This document shows, piece by piece, positions 8,159 to 15,277 of a DNA stretch of 64,000 nt. The notes beneath the pieces were generated by a model. The model was given only the letters and a program-made list of their open reading frames with translations. It ran no database searches and was not told the DNA's origin. Each line of letters starts with the position of its first letter. Position 1 is the first letter of the stretch. The position numbers and the translations under genes were made by a program. Source of the DNA: CAXNKG01 sp964202965. GTDB lineage: Bacteria > Acidobacteriota > Vicinamibacteria > Vicinamibacterales > UBA2999. The stretch lies in the NCBI GenBank assembly GCA_964202965.1, contig CAXNKG010000003.1, positions 62,001 through 126,000 on the forward strand, in the 5' to 3' direction.

Positions 8159-8986
8159 CTAGTGGCGGATCTGAATGAGGTTCGTGGCTTCCTCTTCGAC
8201 CCGCAGCGCCGCGCTGTCGCGCAGTTCGCCGCTTGGATTGAGGCGGGTGTCGAGGAGGTGGCGTGGCATCACGTTGCCGAGCGCCTTCAGCATCGACGGC
8301 TTGACGCCCGGGTGCTCGCGCTCGAGATCGAGAATGAGCCGCTTCACGCGCTGGCGCTGGAGGCTCAGGTCGCCGCACGCGGGACAGCAGCAGCCGATGA
8401 TCGGGAGGTTCGACTCCTTCGCGAACTGGCGCGCCTCGTCTTCGGTGACGTACACGAGCGGCCGGATGACGACGTGCTCGCCGTTATCGGACACGAGCCG
8501 GGCCGGCATGGCCTTGAGGGCGCCGGCGAAAAAGAGATTCAGCAGGAGCGTCTCGACGAAGTCGTCGAGATGGTGGCCGAGGGCGATCTTCGTGGCGCCC
8601 ACCTCCCCCGCCAGGCGGTACAGCACCCCGCGCCGCAGCCGGGCACACAGCGAGCACGGCGTGGCATTCGCTGCGAGGATGTCGTCCATGACGTCGCCGA
8701 TCGACGTGTGCTGGATTCGAAGCTCCCAGCCGCGCTCCTCGCACGTGCGGGCGATGACGTCGTGCTTGAAATCCTTGTAGCCCGAGTCGACGTTGACCGC
8801 GATGAGCGAAAAATCGATCGGCGCGCGCTGCCGCAGCAGGTCGAGTGTCTGGAGCAGCGCCCAGCTGTCCTTGCCGCCGGACAGGCCGACCATCACGCGG
8901 TCGCCGTCTTCAATCAGGTTGAAGTCGACGATCGCCTTCGTGGTCTTCTTCGCGATACGGGATTCGAGCGGGGTCCGGTACGACAT
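8159..8986 (-). CDS. ttcA: tRNA 2-thiocytidine(32) synthetase TtcA-type ATPase
   Basis: PP-loop ATPase that thiolates cytidine 32 of certain tRNAs, using an Fe-S cluster. The PP-loop is GLSGGKDSW (about residues 34-42). The Cys pair CSLCARLRRG mid-protein and a third cysteine region, IGCCCPACGD, near residue 195 supply cluster ligands. The length of 275 aa is normal. The N-terminus MSYRTPLESRIAKKTTKAI is a little shorter than in enterobacterial TtcA. The start at 8986 is backed by a -10 hexamer 7 nt upstream, so the message is probably leaderless. A TtcA/TtuA relative with a different nucleotide target cannot be excluded. Confidence 0.9.
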   Translation of the reverse strand: MSYRTPLESRIAKKTTKAIVDFNLIEDGDRVMVGLSGGKDSWALLQTLDLLRQRAPIDFSLIAVNVDSGYKDFKHDVIARTCEERGWELRIQHTSIGDVMDDILAANATPCSLCARLRRGVLYRLAGEVGATKIALGHHLDDFVETLLLNLFFAGALKAMPARLVSDNGEHVVIRPLVYVTEDEARQFAKESNLPIIGCCCPACGDLSLQRQRVKRLILDLEREHPGVKPSMLKALGNVMPRHLLDTRLNPSGELRDSAALRVEEEATNLIQIRH

Positions 8987-8993
8987 TCACAAG

Positions 8994-8999
8994 AGTGTA
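8994..8999 (-). promoter_or_regulatory. -10 element TACACT for ttcA (leaderless)
   Basis: TACACT on the minus strand ends 7 nt before the ttcA ATG. The expected transcription start therefore falls at or next to the A of the start codon, and no SD sequence fits in between. Confidence 0.6.
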
Positions 9000-9120
9000 A
9001 CAGCCACGAACGGCGTACCTGCCACGCCTCTCGTATCGTCGCTACTGCAACACGCGGTGCTCCCGTTCATGAGATCTTCAAGGTTCCGCGTCGGCACGTC
9101 ACTGGCTTCGCCGTTCGACG

Positions 9121-9321
9121 ATGGTAGGATTGACCGGAGAACAGCGCCGAATGCTCATCGACAAGCTTCCTGACGCCGCCAACCTCGCGCTCGGCGGGCT
9201 CGTATTCGGACAGTTCCTCGGCGATCGCACGTTCTCGATCGCGATCGCGATTCTCGGAGTTGTCACGTGGAGCGCATTCATCGGTGGCGCCTTCGTCCTT
9301 GGCAGGAAGAAGGACGTATGA
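9121..9321 (+). CDS. small two-helix membrane protein
   Basis: A 66-aa protein with a short charged N-terminus (LTGEQRRMLIDKLPDAAN), two hydrophobic helices (about residues 21-35 and 38-58) separated by GDRTFS, and a basic C-terminus GRKKDV. This is the topology of a helical hairpin in the inner membrane. The ATG at 9121 has no SD. A second ATG at 9151 (56 aa) has GGAGA upstream and a TAGGAT hexamer at 9125-9130, and could be the true start. The gene overlaps the following 40-aa membrane protein by 4 nt (ATGA), so the two form a cassette. Function unknown. Confidence 0.6.
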   Translation: MVGLTGEQRRMLIDKLPDAANLALGGLVFGQFLGDRTFSIAIAILGVVTWSAFIGGAFVLGRKKDV

Positions 9322-9440
9322 CCGGGCTGTACATCATCTTTGGCGGAATGCTTCTCTTCGTCACGGTTGTCGTGACCTACGACCTCCTCGCGCGCCGCCA
9401 ACACCGGCGGCAGCGCGAGCAGGAGCGCCGCTCGGCATAA
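9318..9440 (+). CDS. 40-aa single-span membrane peptide
   Basis: The frame begins at the ATG that overlaps the upstream stop (ATGA) and ends at a TAA at 9438-9440. It encodes an N-terminal transmembrane helix (LYIIFGGMLLFVTVVVTYDLL) followed by a strongly basic, Gln/Arg-rich cytoplasmic tail (RRQHRRQREQERRSA). Overlapping starts and the clean amphipathic layout argue for a real gene, translated with its neighbour. It resembles other tiny bitopic inner-membrane proteins, but I cannot assign a role. Confidence 0.6.
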   Translation: MTGLYIIFGGMLLFVTVVVTYDLLARRQHRRQREQERRSA

Positions 9441-9458
9441 GGGCGGCGGTGAGTGACC

Positions 9459-9836
9459 TCAGCGCAGCCCCGACCAGTTCAGAAGCAGCGTGATTGGCGA
9501 GACCCCGGTATCACCGATCGATTTCGTCGTCAGGAAGCGTCCATCGGGCGCCACCGCGTAATTCGTCCGAGCGACCAACGCGAAGCTGATCCTCGTCTGA
9601 AAGAGCGCTGTGGCATGGAGGCGCGTGCCATCGGGCGACCACACAGGGTCCGTTTCGGTGGTGCTCCCGAACGTAGCGCGCGCCGTGGCGATGGTCGGCC
9701 GTCTGCCCGCGCGCGTGCGCCGCCGCGAGTCCCTGAGCGATCTGCACCGCGTAGTCGATCGCCTTGCGCGGCCGCCGGCGCCCAGGGCGGACTGGATCTC
9801 ACACGGGCCGAGACGTGTGCCTGCCGTCAGCGACAT
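9459..9836 (-). pseudogene. remnant of a Ser/Thr kinase-PD40 propeller gene
   Basis: Both ends of a kinase/propeller protein survive in a 125-codon frame that should be about 900 codons. The N-terminus reads MSLTAGTRLGPCEIQSALGAGG, matching the starts of the intact kinases at 23951-26680 and 61944 onward. The C-terminus has NYAVAPDGRFL and ends SPITLLLNWSGLR, matching the end of kinase 1 (NYDIARDGRIL to PITLIQNW). Between them, a piece of kinase helix (AVQIAQGLAAAHARG) is present in another frame, then a PD40 blade (PVWSPDGTRL). At least two internal deletions and a frameshift have removed the catalytic loop and most of the propeller. It cannot be functional. Confidence 0.88.
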
Positions 9837-9905
9837 TCGTGGGGAATACGAGCAGCGGAATTTATAGGCCGGTCCGCATGTCTCGGCGGTGGGACGATGC
9901 CACCA

Positions 9906-10667
9906 TCATGTGAAGGGCTCGGCGCCAGCCTCCAGGACCTGTTTCACTGTGTAGAGCCGTGAGGCATCGGTCGCCGAATCGATTGCCCGCCCCATCAGGC
10001 GGCGCAGGCCGATGATGTCGCGCAGCACACCGAACGTCCGCGACAGGCCGTACTTCGACCGGCCAGACCGGCGGGGGCGGTGATTCACCACGACCTCGGT
10101 CACCCGGCTTCCGAGCTGGCTGGCCAGCGCCGGCAGGTACCGGTGCATCCCGGGGGCGAGCTTCAACGGTTTGACGACGGCCGCCCGAAAGACCTTCAAG
10201 GAGCAGCCGTTGTCGTGGAGCCGGATGCCGCTGACGATGCCGAGCAGCCAGTTGGCGGCGACTGACGGGACGTGCCGGGTCAGGAACGCATCCTTCCGGT
10301 TCCTGCGCCAGCCGCAGACGATATCGTGCGTCCTGGCCAGGTCGAGCAGGCGCGGGATGTCCGCCGGGTCGTTCTGGAGGTCCCCGTCGAGCGTGACGAT
10401 GAGCGTTCCGCGAGCATGCGCGAAGCCGGCGGCAAACGCCGCCGTCTGGCCGAAGTTCCGCTCGAACTGAATGACCCGCAGATGCGGGTCCCCGGCCTGC
10501 AGGCGGCGCAGCGTCGCGAACGTCGCATCCTCGCTCCCGTCGTCAATGAGGATCACCTCGTAGGGCCGGCCAATCGACTGCATGACGCCGGTCAGCTCGG
10601 TGATGAGCGGCTCGACGTTGCCCTCCTCATCGCGAAGGGGGATGACGATGGAGATGTCCGGGGCCAA
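9906..10667 (-). CDS. family 2 glycosyltransferase (DPM1/undecaprenyl-phosphate type)
   Basis: GT-A fold glycosyltransferase of 253 aa. It begins DISIVIPLRDEEGNV, has the IDDGSEDAT block, the DxD-type TLDGDLQNDP motif near residue 95 and the GWRRNRKD and NHRPRRSGRSKYG segments that typify polyprenyl-phosphate sugar transferases such as DPM1 and ArnC-like enzymes. Unlike ArnC or GtrB it ends after about 250 residues without the two C-terminal transmembrane helices. The start is TTG, directly after the stop of the VTT membrane protein gene, so the pair is cotranscribed. It probably builds a lipid-linked sugar donor at the cytoplasmic membrane; the sugar is unknown. Confidence 0.87.
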   Translation of the reverse strand: MAPDISIVIPLRDEEGNVEPLITELTGVMQSIGRPYEVILIDDGSEDATFATLRRLQAGDPHLRVIQFERNFGQTAAFAAGFAHARGTLIVTLDGDLQNDPADIPRLLDLARTHDIVCGWRRNRKDAFLTRHVPSVAANWLLGIVSGIRLHDNGCSLKVFRAAVVKPLKLAPGMHRYLPALASQLGSRVTEVVVNHRPRRSGRSKYGLSRTFGVLRDIIGLRRLMGRAIDSATDASRLYTVKQVLEAGAEPFT

Positions 10668-11318
10668 TTAGGTGATTCTATCCGGCGGGTCCGCCGCTCG
10701 ATGCGGCCGCGACTCGCGGCGAGACCCGCCCCACGCACCGAATCGCCGTACGAGCCACCAGGCGAAGGCGCCGGCCACGATCAGGCCTGCGAGCCAAAGC
10801 GCCACCTCCCGGCCGCGTGTGCGCATCACCTCCAGAGCCACGTCGCCGTACCAGACAGCCAGGAAACCGAGCAGCGTGTACCGGAAGCCGCGGGCGACCG
10901 CGATGGCGCCGACGAAATGCAGCGGCCGCACGCCGGCGACACCGGCCATCAGCACGAAGAGCTTGAATGGCGCGGGCGGCGGCAGGAGCGCCGGCACGAT
11001 CAGGGCGAGCAATCCGTACCGCCTGTAGAGCGCCAGGGCGCGCTCCGTATGGCCGGGCCGCAGGCGTTTCCTGAGGAAGGCGTCCCCGCCGCGCTCGGCC
11101 AGAGAGTAAATGACGTAGCAGCCGGCAATCGAGCCGAGGGTCGCCATCGCGACGTAGTACGGCATGAGCGCCTTGTGCTGCGTGACCATCAGCACCACGA
11201 GGATGTCGTTGATCTGGGGGAGAGACAGGAAGGACGAGTCGAGAAAGGCGATCGCCAGAAGGCCCGGCCCGCCGATGGCAAGGGCGAACCCGTACAGCCA
11301 GTTGATCAACGCCTTCAC
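10668..11318 (-). CDS. VTT/DedA-like (YqaA-type) membrane protein
   Basis: A 216-aa polytopic inner-membrane protein. It has five or six hydrophobic segments, including LYGFALAIGGPGLLAIAFLDSS at the N-terminus, then the re-entrant-loop type sequence LGSIAGCYVIYSLAERGG and PALLPPPAPFKLFVLMAG, both characteristic of the VTT (DedA/TMEM41) fold. DedA-type proteins flip undecaprenyl phosphate or other lipids. The adjacent glycosyltransferase (no intergenic gap) would use a polyprenyl-phosphate acceptor, which fits a lipid-carrier role; that link is inference. Start GTG at 11318. A heptanucleotide repeat lies 30 nt upstream. Confidence 0.82.
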   Translation of the reverse strand: MKALINWLYGFALAIGGPGLLAIAFLDSSFLSLPQINDILVVLMVTQHKALMPYYVAMATLGSIAGCYVIYSLAERGGDAFLRKRLRPGHTERALALYRRYGLLALIVPALLPPPAPFKLFVLMAGVAGVRPLHFVGAIAVARGFRYTLLGFLAVWYGDVALEVMRTRGREVALWLAGLIVAGAFAWWLVRRFGAWGGSRRESRPHRAADPPDRIT

Positions 11319-11346
11319 GGAGCAGCTAGGCTACCTTAGGTCGCCC

Positions 11347-11406
11347 ACCTTTGACCTTTGACCTTTGACCTTTGACCTTTGACCTTTGACTTCTGACTTT
11401 TGACTT
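11347..11406. repeat. heptanucleotide tandem repeat (ACCTTTG)n
   Basis: Six perfect ACCTTTG units (11347-11388) are followed by the degenerate units ACTTCTG and ACTTTTG and the half-unit ACTT. The array fills the junction between two minus-strand genes and ends inside the stop codon of the outer-membrane protein gene. The phase TTTGACC/TGACTTT matches the arrays at 1514-1548 and in the recA leader. Confidence 0.95.
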
Positions 11407-12112
11407 AAAAACGAACCCCCACCGTCGCCTGATACGTCCAGCCGCCCAGATCGATTCGCAGATCCGGATCGACGGCCGCGAACCGGTCACCGAGCGGCGC
11501 GTCGGCGCTCTGATACCGCACCTCGAATCCTCCGCTCAGCGCATCGCCGGCGAATCGCAGCCCGCCAAGGATGACGGGGCCGGTCGCGTTGCCTGAGGCG
11601 ACATATTGCTGCCGGAAGATCGCGTTGCGGCGCTGGAAGTCGACGAACTCCCCGAATTCACTGTAACGCCACGCGACCACGCCGAGGCCGCCCCCGAGGT
11701 ACGGCTGCACCGGCGACGTCTGGCCGAGCGGCAGCACGCGGACGGTGAAGGCGACTGGCATCAGCCGCATCCGCGACTCCTGGTCGATCTCTGTACCATC
11801 GTGATCGACGAACTCCGCGTACACCGACGGCACCGTCCGCCGGGAGAAGGACACCCCGGCGCCCGCCTCGACGTAATTGCCGAGGGGCATCAACCACTCG
11901 ACCCCAATCGAGCCGGTGTTGAACTCGCTGATCTCGAATTCGCGGAAGTTACGGTTGTCGATGAGGACGTCGTGTTCGACGCGGGCATCCTCGCCCTGAA
12001 CGGCGAAGTATCCGAACGTGAAGTTCAGCGTCTGCTGGGCGGCGGCGGGTGCGGCCGTGCCGAGGAGCAGGGCGGCTGCGGCCGCCGTGAGAGCTCGAGC
12101 GTATGTGCACAT
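11405..12112 (-). CDS. outer-membrane beta-barrel protein
   Basis: A 235-aa exported protein. A signal peptide with an Ala/Leu core ends at AAPAAAQQ (about residue 26). The mature part has about eight amphipathic beta strands with aromatic girdles, for example VQPYLGGGLGVVAWRYSEFG near the centre, and ends in TVGVRF with the terminal phenylalanine expected of BAM substrates. Size and YLGGGLG motif resemble small OmpW/OmpA-like porin-family barrels. Its stop codon is embedded in the heptanucleotide array downstream. The ligand or role is unknown. Confidence 0.78.
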   Translation of the reverse strand: MCTYARALTAAAAALLLGTAAPAAAQQTLNFTFGYFAVQGEDARVEHDVLIDNRNFREFEISEFNTGSIGVEWLMPLGNYVEAGAGVSFSRRTVPSVYAEFVDHDGTEIDQESRMRLMPVAFTVRVLPLGQTSPVQPYLGGGLGVVAWRYSEFGEFVDFQRRNAIFRQQYVASGNATGPVILGGLRFAGDALSGGFEVRYQSADAPLGDRFAAVDPDLRIDLGGWTYQATVGVRF

Positions 12113-12144
12113 GCCTTGGCTGTGTGCACGGCGGGTGCCAGCGG

Positions 12145-12960
12145 TTATGTCCTGTCTGGAGCACGCTGGCCGCGGTATCCGGCGATCAGGCTGGTCATCT
12201 CGTCATGGATGTGTCCGTTGGAGGCGACGAGGTGCGCCGCGGCCGAATCGAAGGGAGTGCCGTCCATTCCAGTCACCCTGCCGCCAGCCTCCTCGACGAT
12301 CAGCGCCCCCGCCGCCACGTCCCACGGTTTGAGGTGCTGCTCCCAGAAGGCATCAAAGCGCCCCGCGGCGACATAGCAGAGGTCCAGCGCTGCCGAGCCG
12401 AGCCGGCGGACCGCGCGGGATCGCGACAGGAAGAGCGCGAACAGCTCCACGAGCGACGTAGCGTTCTGGTGCACGTCGTACGGAAATCCCGTCACCAGAA
12501 GGGCCTCGCTGACCGCTGTGGTCGCCGACACCGCGAGCGGCGTGCCGTTGAGAAAGGCTCCCCCACCGCGCTCCGCCGTGAACAGCTCGCGCCTGGTCGG
12601 GTCGTAGATCGCGGCCACTTCCCGCTGACCGTCACGCTCGAGGCCCAGCGATGAGCAGTAGATAGGCAGGCCGTGTGCGTAGTTCGTGGTCCCGTCGAGC
12701 GGGTCGAAGACCCAGCGCCAGCGGGACGGTGCGCGGTCGGTGGGGACGCTGCCCAGTTCCTCGGCGAGCACGTCGTGCTCCGGGAAGCGCTCGGCGATCA
12801 CGGCGCGGCACATGCGCTCGCACTCGAGGTCGACCTCGGTGACCAGATCGATCGCGCTCTTCTTCGAGATGGTAAAACCGGACGCCTGGCGTGCGAGCTG
12901 AATCTCGCCGGCACGGAGCACGATGTCGACAGCTGTGGCGAGGAGGGCCGGATCGGGCAA
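12145..12960 (-). CDS. inositol monophosphatase family protein
   Basis: Mg-dependent phosphatase of the IMPase/SuhB family, 271 aa. All metal motifs are present: AEELGS, then WVFDPLDGTTNYAHGLP (the D-P-x-D-G-T signature near residue 89), and the C-terminal LKPWDVAAGALIVEEAGG. Substrates in the family range from inositol phosphates to histidinol phosphate and NADP, so the reaction is only known as phosphomonoester hydrolysis. It starts at a TTG that follows the stop of the RsbW-like gene directly, so it is downstream in the same operon. Confidence 0.92.
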   Translation of the reverse strand: MPDPALLATAVDIVLRAGEIQLARQASGFTISKKSAIDLVTEVDLECERMCRAVIAERFPEHDVLAEELGSVPTDRAPSRWRWVFDPLDGTTNYAHGLPIYCSSLGLERDGQREVAAIYDPTRRELFTAERGGGAFLNGTPLAVSATTAVSEALLVTGFPYDVHQNATSLVELFALFLSRSRAVRRLGSAALDLCYVAAGRFDAFWEQHLKPWDVAAGALIVEEAGGRVTGMDGTPFDSAAAHLVASNGHIHDEMTSLIAGYRGQRAPDRT

Positions 12961-13434
12961 TCAGGCGCTTTGGTGCTGGACTCGCTTGACCATCCGCAGT
13001 TCCATCCCGCCCTCGGAGGCGCGTTCGAGAACGAATTCGTCCATGAAGCTGCGAATCAGGAAGATGCCGCGGCCGCTGCCCTTGAGGAGATTCTCCGGGG
13101 CCACGCAGTCCGGGAGCGTGGCGGGATCGAACCCCGGTCCTTCGTCACGGACGCGAATGGCCAGTCCAGGCAGATCCTCGTTCTCGATAGGGGTGAACTC
13201 GACGAAGACGCGTTTGCGGACGTCGCCGCCGTTGCCATGCTTGATCGCGTTGATGACCGATTCGCGGACGGCGACGGCCACCCAGTGCAGCGACTCGTCG
13301 TCGAGTCCGGCCGCACGGCCAATCTGCTCGCTGACCGATTGCGCGACGTCGAGCATCTCAAGGGTGCTCGGGAACTCGAGGCGGACGGGGGCGCCGCGCG
13401 GCATCGTGTCCCCGATTATGACCTCACCCGCCAC
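12961..13434 (-). CDS. RsbW-like ATP-binding regulatory kinase
   Basis: Single GHKL ATPase domain of the anti-sigma-factor (RsbW/SpoIIAB, HATPase_c_2) type, 157 aa. The N box is VRESVINAIKHGN (about residues 59-71), the G1 box DEGPGFDP and the G2 box GSGRGIFLIRSFMDE. Such proteins bind and inhibit a sigma factor and phosphorylate an STAS antagonist. No sigma factor, STAS protein or PP2C phosphatase is adjacent, so partners must be encoded elsewhere. The start is GTG at 13434, transcribed divergently from aroA across a 41-bp gap with an almost symmetric CTATAG element. Confidence 0.88.
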   Translation of the reverse strand: MAGEVIIGDTMPRGAPVRLEFPSTLEMLDVAQSVSEQIGRAAGLDDESLHWVAVAVRESVINAIKHGNGGDVRKRVFVEFTPIENEDLPGLAIRVRDEGPGFDPATLPDCVAPENLLKGSGRGIFLIRSFMDEFVLERASEGGMELRMVKRVQHQSA

Positions 13435-13462
13435 TAATTAACCACCAACCACGAACCATTGC

Positions 13463-13468
13463 TATAGT
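13463..13468 (+). promoter_or_regulatory. -10 element TATAGT for aroA (leaderless)
   Basis: TATAGT lies 7 nt before ATG 13476, placing the transcription start at the start codon. The hexamer is nearly palindromic (GCTATAGTC) and reads TATAGC on the other strand, where the rsbW-like gene starts 29 nt away, so one element may fire in both directions. Confidence 0.6.
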
Positions 13469-13475
13469 CGTGGGC

Positions 13476-14783
13476 ATGGCCAGCGTAGCGGCTGTCGTCC
13501 ACCCCGCGCCGCGCGTGCGTGGCCGCGTTCGTCCTCCCGGCGACAAGTCCATCTCGCACCGCTATGCCCTGCTGGCCGCGATTGCCGACGGCCCGTCGCT
13601 GATTCGCGGCTACTCCACCGGCGCGGATTGCGCCTCGACGCTTCGGTGCCTGCGCGGGCTTGGCGTCAACGTGGAGCAGGCGACACGGCTGTCGGGCGAT
13701 GGAACGGACGTCTGCATCACGGGACTTGGGCCGAGAGGCTTCCGGCGACCGGGCGGCGTGCTTGACGCTGGCAATTCCGGGAGCACCATGCGGATGCTGG
13801 CCGGGATCCTCGCGGCACAGCCCTTTCCGGCATCGATCACCGGCGACGAGTCCCTGTGCCGGCGTCCGATGCGCCGCATCATCGTCCCGCTCGAGCGGAT
13901 GGGCGCCCGAATCACGTCCCAGGACGGGCGGCCGCCCCTCACAATCGAGGGCTCTTCGGTGCTGGCCTCTCTTGATTTCACGCCTGAGGTGCCGAGCGCA
14001 CAGGTCAAGAGCGCGGTGCTCCTGGCGGGGCTCCATGCGAACGGCACCACCCGCGTGCATGAAGCGATCACCACCCGGGACCATACCGAGCGCGCGCTGG
14101 CGACGTTTGGAGCGCGTGTCACGCAGGTGGACGGAACGGTCGCCGTTGATGGCGGGCAGCGCCTCAGCGGCCGTGACCTTCTGGTGCCCGGTGATATTTC
14201 GTCCGCAGCCTTCTGGATGGTGGCGGCGGCGGCGCTGCCAGGCTCGGAGGTCGTCATCGACGAAGTGGGCCTCAACCCCACCCGGACCGGGATCATCGCG
14301 ATCCTGGAGCGGATGGGTGCGGCGGTCTCGGTCGAACAGGGATCCGTCGAGGACGCCGGCGAGCCGATCGGCACGATCACGGTGCGCCACGGGGCTCTGC
14401 GGGCGACGCATATCGCGCCGGCCGACGTCCCGGGCGTGATCGATGAACTGCCGGTGCTGGCGGCGCTTGCGACGCACGGCGGCGCACTGTCCGTGAGCGG
14501 CGCCGAGGAGCTGCGGGTCAAGGAAAGCGACCGCATCTCCGCCCTGGCGGATGGCCTGCGGCGGATGGGCGCGGATATCGATGAGCAGCCCGACGGATTC
14601 CACGTCCGCGGGACGCGGCGGCTGCGCGGAGGCGAGGTCGACGCGCAGAACGATCACCGGCTGGCGATGGCGTTCGCCATCGCGGCGCTCGGCGCCACGG
14701 GCCCGACAACCATCCACGACGCAGGCGCCGCGGCGGTTTCGTACCCGGAGTTCTTCTCCGTGCTCGAATCGCTTCGCGCGTGA
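13476..14783 (+). CDS. aroA: 3-phosphoshikimate 1-carboxyvinyltransferase (EPSP synthase)
   Basis: Condenses shikimate 3-phosphate with phosphoenolpyruvate, step six of the shikimate pathway. The 435-aa protein has PPGDKSISHRYALLAAI near residue 20, LDAGNSGSTMRML near residue 90, and the RVKESDRI-type segment ELRVKESDRISALADGL and DHRLAMAFAIA near the C-terminus. I chose ATG 13476 over an in-frame GTG at 13470 because the -10 hexamer TATAGT leaves exactly the spacing for a transcript beginning at that ATG. It overlaps aroK by 4 nt (GTGA). Class assignment by glyphosate tolerance was not attempted. Confidence 0.97.
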   Translation: MASVAAVVHPAPRVRGRVRPPGDKSISHRYALLAAIADGPSLIRGYSTGADCASTLRCLRGLGVNVEQATRLSGDGTDVCITGLGPRGFRRPGGVLDAGNSGSTMRMLAGILAAQPFPASITGDESLCRRPMRRIIVPLERMGARITSQDGRPPLTIEGSSVLASLDFTPEVPSAQVKSAVLLAGLHANGTTRVHEAITTRDHTERALATFGARVTQVDGTVAVDGGQRLSGRDLLVPGDISSAAFWMVAAAALPGSEVVIDEVGLNPTRTGIIAILERMGAAVSVEQGSVEDAGEPIGTITVRHGALRATHIAPADVPGVIDELPVLAALATHGGALSVSGAEELRVKESDRISALADGLRRMGADIDEQPDGFHVRGTRRLRGGEVDAQNDHRLAMAFAIAALGATGPTTIHDAGAAAVSYPEFFSVLESLRA

Positions 14784-15277
14784 AAACCGACAAGCTCTAT
14801 CTGGTGGGCTTCATGGGAGCGGGCAAATCGACCGTCGCCGCCGCGCTCGGTCGACGCATCGGCTGGCGCACGGAGGATGTCGACGCGCGCATCGAGGCGC
14901 GCGAGCGGCGCTCGGTGGCGGCGATCTTTACCCAGGACGGCGAGCCGTATTTCCGCGACGTGGAGCGTCAGGTCGTGCGCGACCTGCTCCCGGAGCGGAA
15001 CGTGATCGTCGCCGCCGGCGGCGGGACGTTTGCCGAGCCGGAGAACCGCGCCGCCATGCTCTCGGATGGCGCCGTCGTCTGGCTCGATCTCCCGCTGGAC
15101 GAAGTCGTCAAGCGGGTTCCCGCGGACGGCCGCCGGCCGCTCGCCGCCGACCTCGTGCAGCTCGAGCAGCTGTACCTGCGCCGACGCGCCTCCTACCAGC
15201 AGGCCCATGTCCGCGTCGATGCGTCGAAGCCGGTCGCCGAAGTGGTCGAGCGGCTCCTCGAATGGATTGGGTATTAG
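14780..15277 (+). CDS. aroK: shikimate kinase
   Basis: Phosphorylates shikimate at O3 with ATP, the step before AroA. The 165-aa protein carries the Walker A loop GFMGAGKST (about residues 10-18), the DVD substrate-binding segment (EDVDARIE), VAAGGGTF with the shikimate-binding glycines, and the lid segment ADGRRPLA. Start is GTG 14780, overlapping the aroA stop; its own TAG overlaps the GTG of the downstream phosphoesterase (TAGTG). The three genes are thus one transcript. Confidence 0.96.
   Translation: MKTDKLYLVGFMGAGKSTVAAALGRRIGWRTEDVDARIEARERRSVAAIFTQDGEPYFRDVERQVVRDLLPERNVIVAAGGGTFAEPENRAAMLSDGAVVWLDLPLDEVVKRVPADGRRPLAADLVQLEQLYLRRRASYQQAHVRVDASKPVAEVVERLLEWIGY

Noticed and set aside
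9836..9905. Mobile element next to the kinase pseudogene
   Set aside because: No transposase, terminal inverted repeats or target duplication are visible; simple deletions explain the remnant.
11347..11406. Possible CRISPR array
   Set aside because: Units are contiguous 7-mers without spacers and no cas gene is present.
9906..12112. Polysaccharide or secondary-metabolite gene cluster
   Set aside because: Only one glycosyltransferase and a VTT protein are present; the neighbours are unrelated.
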